A DNA stretch of 64,000 nucleotides from Avena insularis (lineage: Eukaryota; Streptophyta; Magnoliopsida; Poales; Poaceae). Below, in pieces: positions 58,568-64,000 of the stretch (positions are counted from its first letter, which is position 1; the number at the start of each line of letters is the position of its first letter). The stretch covers positions 483,883,392 to 483,947,391 of the forward strand of contig CM042694.1 of assembly GCA_023614405.1 (NCBI GenBank), given 5' to 3'. The notes below the pieces were generated by a model, which had not been told where the DNA came from, made no database searches, and saw nothing but the letters and a program-made list of their open reading frames with translations. Made by a program: the position numbers and the translations under genes.

Positions 58568-59319
58568 CCATACTGACTCCTGCACATTCAACGATGACTT
58601 CTATAATCGTGAGAACATTTAACGCTAGTAACTTAATCCCTTTGTCTCATGATATAATACTTGTCCGAGATTCGATCATCGGTATCCAAATACCTAGTTT
58701 GATCTCGTTACCGACATGCACCCTTTTCTCGTTCCCGTGATATAACATTCTAGTGACCACATCACTTGCTTGCAAGCTATCTTAATGTGATATCACCGAG
58801 AGGGCCCAGAGTATATCTATCCGTCATCGGGATTGACAAATTCCACTCTTGATCCATGAGCCTCAACATAACACCTTCGTAGCATTGAACCCACCTTTAT
58901 AGTCACCCTATTACGGTGTGACGTTTGATGTTATCAAGATACTCTTCTGGTGTTAGCAATTAACATGTTCTCATGGTCTAAGAACTAAGATTACTTCGTA
59001 TGATGTTATAGCAATATAAACATAATGACTTTGATCGTAATGCTATACCTCGGATGAATGTTCATCACATCATTTCACAAATATTGTGACCTCGTTATTA
59101 ACAACATCCAATGTTCATGATCAGGAAACTTTGATCATCGTGTTAATCAACGAGCTAGTCTATAAGAGAGGCATAACTAGGAATCCTTTTTGTTTATTAA
59201 ACACACATGTATTGACGTTTCCCATCAATACAATTATAGCATGCAAAATAAACATCTATCATATACAAGGAATACATAATAACAACTTTATTATTGCCTC
59301 TCAGAGCATATTTCCTTCA
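58568..59319 (-). repeat. Copia A right LTR, segment 3
   Basis: Resumes after the F target duplication with CCATACTGACTCC and ends CATATTTCCTTCA at 59319. It matches 27357-28101 of the left LTR closely. GTAGC and LINE fragment 3 follow. Confidence 0.87.
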
Positions 59320-59324
59320 GTAGC

Positions 59325-60260
59325 ATATGTGGAATTCCTGAAACTGATATGCATCTGTTTTTTTTGTCCCTTTGCAAAAACTGCCCGGTTTCTTCCTCCC
59401 TTGTTTGTTTAATCGGAGATGTTGGCTGCTAATTTGCCTGATATTTCACAACTTATTCTCAACTTCCTATACCAAGGGCACCCTGATGTTAATCTAAATT
59501 TCATGTTCACTTTTATTTGGTGTCTTTGGAAAGCTAGGAACGACCATAGGTTCAAGAGGAAAACGATCTTACCTCAGTAGGTGGTGATGCACTCCTATGC
59601 TCTTATCAATGATATCGAGACGATCTCACTTGTGCTGACCCCAGCAAAAGATTCGCCATCAGCTAATTTTGGATTATCTGCTCCCTATGATTTCCATTTT
59701 ATAGGACCAAAAATTTATGCTGACGTGGCTTGGAAACTGGGACAATCATCGACCTCCGCACAGTTGGACTCGGAGTCTGCTATGCTGAAACCAACGATCA
59801 AGGACGTACTAACGTCTTTATCTTGGCATCGATAGGAGGTGTTGAATCTTCTCTACAGGCTGAACCCCATGCTATGCTCCTGGCTGCTCACTTTGCTTCA
59901 GCCATCAATCCCAATGAGCCAGATTTCTTCATAGACTGCCTCAACTTTGCAAAAGCTGCAATCGTGTCGAGTGCGAAAGATCAGACAATGCTTTGGGAAA
60001 TCAGAAGACATGCAATCCAGTTCCAGACCATAATTCATCCTTTACAGGCATCAATCTTCGATACCTCGAGAGATATCAATGGTGTGGCTCACAACTGCGA
60101 TCAGCATGCCAAACGATCTATTAGATCTGTGCCTACTTGTTCTTGTAGGAACCAGACTCACAACAACATTTCATGTCCGGTGCTTGCCGTAGTAGACGCG
60201 ATTCGGCATCTGGGCTATGTAATCACGATATACAATGCTTCTGAGTTAATGAAATTTTAG
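59325..60260 (+). pseudogene. LINE ORF2 fragment 3 (zinc motif end and RNase H)
   Basis: It opens with CGIPETDMHLFF, the zf-RVT C-x2-C / H motif. After a linker with FIWCLWKARNDHRF it enters an RNase H-like domain (RVT_3 type). GPKIYADVAWK holds the first catalytic Asp, QAEPHAMLLAAHF the Glu, and FFIDCLNFAKAA the next Asp. A frameshift near 59735 separates the first Asp block from the rest, and stops occur near 59420 and 59577. The last open stretch (59730-60260) ends at TAG 60258-60260. A short 3' UTR and A tract follow. Confidence 0.8.
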
Positions 60261-60372
60261 GGTGCGTCCGCACCCTTACCCCGTTCAAAAAAACATATAG
60301 CGCCACAAGTTTCATAGATAGTTCGGTGCAACATAGATAACCAGATCAACAACAAACTACTAGGAGTAGCTA

Positions 60373-60907
60373 CTACTCCCACTCATCGTCAAAGTCATCG
60401 TTGTCCCAGAAATCACTGTCTACCTCCGACGAGGAACCAGACGGGACAACGATGGTGGAGGGCGGCGCAGCGGTGGACGGGTTGGCACCGTCGCAGCGTT
60501 GCTTCTTCTTCTCCTCCTGCGCTGCGTCGAACTTGAGTTGCACCAACTCCAGGTGGTCGCACACCAGCTGCTTCATCCGCAAGTCGTTGAGCACCGCCTC
60601 CTGCGCCCTCCCCGTGGCCCGAGGTTGCTATATTCTGTGCGTCGCAATTGATGAAGTGGATCGGCGGCACGACGAACGCCGCCTCCGCCATCGACTCGAT
60701 CTCCAAGAAATTCATGTCGCGGCGGCGCCAGCTAAACTCCCACGCGGTCGCGTCATAAGCACGGGCCGCCTCTTCGGCTGAATCGAAGGTGTCGAGCCAG
60801 TAGTGCATCGTGTCGTGGCTAATGTCGGTGTAGAAACGTCTGGACAGCCGCACCCTGACGCCGAGGTAGCCCGATGCGCCCTTCAGTTGGTGGCGGCGCG
60901 GTGGCAT
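60373..60907 (-). pseudogene. AP2/ERF-like transcription-factor gene, one frameshift
   Basis: ATG at 60907 opens MPPRRHQLKGASGYLGVRVR. The AP2-like domain spans residues about 10-70: YLGVRVRLSRRFYTDIS, YWLDTFDSAEEAARAYDATA, WRRRDMNFLE. The YRG motif is YLG, and the RAYD motif (EEAARAYDAAA in the canonical family) is intact. One base is gained or lost near 60610-60640, after INCDAQNIATS, and the natural frame resumes as RMKQLVCDHLELVQLKFDAA, ending in an acidic tail (SDFWDNDDFDDEWE, stop at 60373). Total is about 178 residues, short for an ERF. It lies inside a TIR element whose end is 370 bp upstream, with a CACGTG box at 61075-61080. Such short AP2-like ORFs are abundant in large grass genomes. 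DNA binding is inferred, not shown. Confidence 0.7.
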
Positions 60908-61260
60908 CTCCGGGGACGAATCGGCTACAGGGAGGATGCATGCAGGTCGATTCGATGGCAGGAAGGACATGGGGCGGCCTAATCTAGAGGATTCGAGGCT
61001 AGGCGGTGGCGGATTCGACGTCGACGGACGTCGGCGGTTGCAGCACGCGTTTGTGGAGGGTGATGGGGAATTTTCACGTGGTGGTTGGGCTGCGTGGGAG
61101 AAGAAATGTGGCAGCCACGCGGCTGCCGCATATATGCCGCACGAGGGGGCACTGCCCCCCAAAAAATGGGGCACCAAATGCGAATGGGACACCTGTTGGA
61201 GGGCTTTTTTGCCCAAAAAATGCCCCATTTGGTAGTTTTTATGGGCATGCCCTAAAATGG

Positions 61261-61280
61261 GGCATCTGTTAGAGACGCTC
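61261..61280 (-). repeat. Right TIR of the AP2-carrying element
   Basis: GGCATCTGTTAGAGACGCTC is the inverted counterpart of the terminus at 1973 and is followed by TAA at 61281-61283. The flank beyond continues the interrupted sequence that stops at 1969. Confidence 0.75.
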
Positions 61281-61283
61281 TAA

Positions 61284-62820
61284 GCCACTAAGACTCTAGA
61301 ACAACATGACCACGACAACTCTAGTCGACGGTGAGGAGAATGGCCACCAAAGACGTCAATCACAAAAACACGGAACACACCGCGACCCGCTCAGCCAAAC
61401 TAGCCGATCTCCCATCATCGCCGAAAAGAAGATGCAACTATTGTGGGAGGAGTAGACTCGAGACACTCCTGCAGAGGTGAGTTGGCCCGCGTTCCATAAG
61501 ACCCCACGCCAAGACTGTTGAAGTACGCTCCAAATTTGTTAAAGAGGCTAACTTCTAACGATCGGAGCAAGACCCGCCGCCGGTAGACTTGGACGATTCA
61601 TATGTACATGTTGTCAAAGCCTAGATCAGCATGACATTTTATAGGTATGATTTTAGAACACATTGAAGGACTAAGATCATTTTCCTTCTTTGTTACTACC
61701 ATTGAAGTCGGTCTCTACTGGTTTGATGCAGCTGTTACCATGGCTGAGAAGGCTAGACTTATTGATCCTGCAATGCAATGAGATCACTGTTCATTACCAT
61801 ATATCTAATGTTAATTACCACGTGCTTGTCCTCGTGCAGGATCATTTACTGCTAGTCTGTAGCTAGAACCAAGATGCTGTGTTTTTAGAAACATAACATG
61901 TATCATGTTCATCACTATCAGAATTCGCATGAACAATCACCTAGCAATTAGAACTACATATATTCGCACTGCATTAGAGGATCGATAAGCCTAGCCTTCT
62001 CAGCGATGGAAACAATTGCATCAAACTTGCAGAGACCGACTTCAATGCTACTGAGAGAAAAAGAAAATGATCATAGTACTTTAATAAGTTCTACAATCGT
62101 ACCTTCTAAATGCCATGATGACTTGGCATGGACAATATGTGCATATGAATCAGTTATCACGTCTGACAGTTTGGTGGATATTGAGATAGAGATGCACTAC
62201 CAATTTCAGTAAACTTGTACTAGTTGAATCAACGTCCTCTACTTTTTTAAGACGGAGAAGTGATTCAGATCTCAGTGCAAGGAGCTGCATGAAGCCAATG
62301 TAAGTTGCCTCCATGCCTTCTCAACCATCCCAAACCAATAATGAGGCCATAACCATGTCATTAAGTCACATTTCAAGCACGATTATCACACATTGATAAT
62401 GCCCATATCAGCATTGGATTGAAACAATAAACTAGGACTACAATGTCATGATGAGCACTCAAGTTTTCGTGTTGACATCCTAAATACACAATGCATATAA
62501 TCACTCCATTTGAACCACATTGTATGATGTGTTGTAGATTAAAAACACATTAATTCACTGTATTCGTTTTAGGCGAAAATCTAAGTTTGGCCTAAGCATA
62601 TCCAAACTTCTGGTGAAACAGTAGTAATGCAAACCTACACAAACTGATCATTACAAAGAGATCAATCGACATGCAAACTGATCAATCAGCTTAAATATAG
62701 TAGAGAGATCACCGTTCCCCGCTCACACTTCGATCATAGTTCAAAGAGTAAGCATGGCACATACCTAGAGTACAACGATGCAGAGCAGATATTGGCGGTG
62801 CCACGGGGTCCTAGGGTCGT
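61284..62820. other. Intergenic DNA, no gene supported
   Basis: The first 350 bp continue the sequence that precedes the TIR element on the left (1885-1969) and look like moderately repetitive flank. A 68-codon ORF at 62006-62212 has a protein-like composition but no motif, no obvious splice partner and no homologue I recognise. Nothing else stands out. Confidence 0.5.
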
Positions 62821-62851
62821 TGGGGACATTGAACTTGAGTGAGAAAATTAC

Positions 62852-62930
62852 AAAAAACCACCACATTACAGGCTACGATTTTAAAAAACCACCACTTTAT
62901 GCTAGGGTTTCAAAAAACCATCACTTTAGA
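62852..62930. repeat. Three tandem copies of AAAAAACCACCAC-type motif
   Basis: Copies start at 62852, 62883 and 62912 with about 30-bp spacing; the third has CCATCAC. The sequence after 62985 (GATGGGACCCACTGTCAGGC ... GACGTGGCA) is a common grass repeat word. It may be the end of a Mutator-like or other TIR element, but the partner end is not seen inside the window. Confidence 0.5.
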
Positions 62931-64000
62931 ACTAACACGTAACAGAAAAAACGAATTCGCCCAAGATGCTCGTCTAACCATAAAACTGATAGATGGGACC
63001 CACTGTCAGGCTGACGTGGCACTATGAAAATGGTCCAGGGTGAGAAAGGTTAGATTGATTTCAGTTTTGGTTTTTTTTTGTCAATTTCAAGGGGACCCAC
63101 TTTTCAGATGAGATCTTCTCTTCTCTCTAGAAAAAAGGTCCGGGAGTGGAGCACGACCCGTACACCAGGGACAATGGGTATGGTGAGGGGTCGCCGGCCT
63201 GCTACTGCTTCTCTTCCTTCGCTGGTCGGAGGCAGTCGAGAGGGGGGGGGGGACGGGGATGGGTCTGGATCCACAGAGAGGTCCATGAGCTGGGGCGGTG
63301 ACCCCCATCGCCGACGACCTACTGGAGCGCAAGCACCGCCACAGCTCCCGACCCCGACGAACTCGCCCCCTTCCACGTAGTACCGCCATGCAGGCTAGCC
63401 TCCCCTAGCTCCTTCCCGACCGGCGCGCCCTGCTCCTCCCTGACGGAAGTGCCCTGCCCCTACCCGACGGACGTTGCCGGAATCAGAGAAGAACGACGCC
63501 TCCACGATGGCGTCCCGAGCGGGATCTCGTTAGGAAGGAGCTCGGGGACGCACCGCTCCACGGGAATGGCTTGGGAAGGGCCAGGTGGACTCGTGCAGCT
63601 CCAGGGAACGTGGGAGAAGACTGAAACACGGCGGAGGGGACGAATTGATGTGCGGCGGAGCTCTGCTGGAGCGGAGGAAGATGGAGACGGCCATGACGGC
63701 GCAGACCAGCTTGGCTCGATTCTCTTGGCGGTTAGCGGCACCAGGAAATGGTGAAGACACTAGGCTCAACTCGCAAGGACAACCTGCAGCGAGCCCACGC
63801 AAGGACTCGCCGGTGCGGCCGGCCGCCGCTGCTCTCTTTCTGCCTCAGACGCGTACAGGCTCCAATTAGTTTGGTCAACGACCGGTTGCAGTGGAGAAAA
63901 TAAGAAAAGAGAAGGAATAAAGAAAAAAATAGTCTTTATGGGCTGTCAACGTTACCTCTTTGCCACAAAATTAGAGTTTCTTATAAGGACTTTTTTGCAA
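62931..64000. other. GC-rich tail of window, no gene supported
   Basis: Overlapping ORFs of 90-101 codons fill both strands between 63078 and 63869. The region is GC-rich, includes an 11-base G run near 63242-63252, and shows no domain. It could be the first exon or promoter of a gene lying beyond 64000, or a repeat. I cannot support either. Confidence 0.4.

Larger units (their letters stand above)
13776..59319 (-). mobile_element. Copia element A, host of four nested elements
   Basis: The ends are TGTTGGGTTCGC at 13776 and CATATTTCCTTCA at 59319, with TSD GTAGC at 13771-13775 and 59320-59324. The primer site lies next to the right LTR and the polypurine tract next to the left one, so the element reads right to left. 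Domain order on the minus strand is gag, protease, integrase, RT, RNase H, which is Copia order. Net length without D, E, B and F is about 8 kb. Its coding region has several stops and frameshifts. Three of the four insertions lie in its LTRs. Confidence 0.92.
2159..60292 (+). mobile_element. 5'-truncated LINE (plant L1-type), split into three pieces
   Basis: The insertion is defined by a 12-bp imperfect TSD, ACATATAGGGCC at 2147-2158 and ACATATAGCGCC at 60293-60304, and by a short A tract just before the right copy. About 1.5 kb of LINE remains in three blocks: 2159-2491, 13584-13775 and 59325-60292. They read through in order as the C-terminal part of ORF2, first the zinc-binding region (zf-RVT) and then an RNase H domain. 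The endonuclease and RT core are absent, as expected for 5' truncation during target-primed reverse transcription. The blocks are separated by a CACTA insertion (TSD TAC) and a Copia insertion (TSD GTAGC). Confidence 0.85.
1973..61280 (-). mobile_element. PIF/Harbinger-like TIR element carrying an AP2/ERF-like gene (outermost host of the nest)
   Basis: The left end at 1973 (GAGCATCTCTGACGGATGCC) and the inverted right end at 61280 (reading inward GAGCGTCTCTAACAGATGCC) match at 17 of 20 positions. TAA flanks both sides (1970-1972 and 61281-61283), and a 3-bp TAA/TTA duplication is the PIF/Harbinger signature. Both subterminal regions are rich in GCGGCTGCC and CCCCATTT words. Without the LINE and everything inside it the element is only about 186 + 988 bp. 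It has no transposase, and its single visible gene is the AP2/ERF-like ORF at the right end. I infer a non-autonomous element that captured, or is defined by, that ORF. The alternative, a chance pairing of TIRs from two different elements, is unlikely because TSD and flanks agree. Confidence 0.75.

Noticed and set aside
60413..61228. AP2 ORF taken as a 271-residue protein starting near 61228
   Set aside because: The upstream part translates the TIR and GC-rich subterminal DNA, and the C-terminal part is the wrong frame after an indel. The ATG at 60907 directly before the AP2 domain is the sensible start.
62006..62212. 68-codon ORF with protein-like composition
   Set aside because: No recognised motif, no partner exons and no conserved context; left as unassigned intergenic DNA.
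63078..63869. Possible gene in the GC-rich right end
   Set aside because: Overlapping ORFs on both strands, no domain or clear splice sites. It may be part of a gene beyond the window but cannot be supported here.

Overview
The window looks like an intergenic, transposon-filled stretch of a large grass genome, most likely a cool-season (Pooideae) cereal or forage grass. The evidence is the mix of element types: Copia elements with tRNA-iMet primer sites, Athila- and Tat-lineage Gypsy elements, a CACTA element with GC-rich palindromic subterminal repeats, a plant LINE with a zf-RVT/RNase H tail, Stowaway and PIF/Harbinger-type TIR ends, and a grass-type AP2/ERF-like ORF. Species cannot be decided from sequence alone. 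No single-copy host gene, tRNA, rRNA or CRISPR array could be supported.

Almost the whole window (1973-61280) reads as one nested structure whose junctions can be defined by target-site duplications (TSDs). Layer 1 is a small TIR element with a TAA TSD (PIF/Harbinger-like), about 1.2 kb net, carrying an AP2/ERF-like gene on the minus strand (60373-60907). Layer 2 is a 5'-truncated LINE inside it (2159-60292; TSD ACATATAG[G/C]GCC, poly-A end). The LINE was hit twice: by a short CACTA element (2492-13580, TSD TAC) and by Copia element A (13776-59319, TSD GTAGC). The CACTA was hit by gag-only Copia-like element C (3967-13529, TSD ATAAA), whose left LTR holds an Athila-type solo LTR (4606-6031, TSD GGCCT/GACCT). 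Copia A was hit four times: by Tat-type Gypsy D in its left LTR (14599-27276, TSD CCTAC/CCTAT), by Athila-like non-autonomous element E in its RT/RNase H region (28817-35694, TSD GGGAT), by Copia B in its right LTR (40206-48947, TSD GGAAC), and by Athila-like non-autonomous element F, also in its right LTR (49519-58562, TSD GAGAT).

Coding content is almost entirely transposon protein, mostly broken. Copia A and B carry gag, protease, integrase, RT and RNase H on the minus strand with stops and frameshifts. Tat element D carries gag-protease, RT, two RNase H domains and integrase on the plus strand, plus an antisense gene with five predicted GT-AG introns that encodes a putative-gypsy-type-transposon (PF04195-like) protein and coiled coils. 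F encodes only an Athila-type gag and protease. E has the same LTRs, leader and 3' region as F but replaces gag-protease with one intact 207-residue ORF of unknown function.

The flanks (1-1969 and 61284-64000) hold a Stowaway MITE, a tandemly duplicated TIR-like end, a short AAAAAACCACCAC tandem repeat and otherwise unrecognised intergenic DNA. The most interesting leads are the AP2-carrying TIR element, the E/F non-autonomous pair with internal polypurine-tract copies and a hairpin, and the intron-bearing antisense gene in D.
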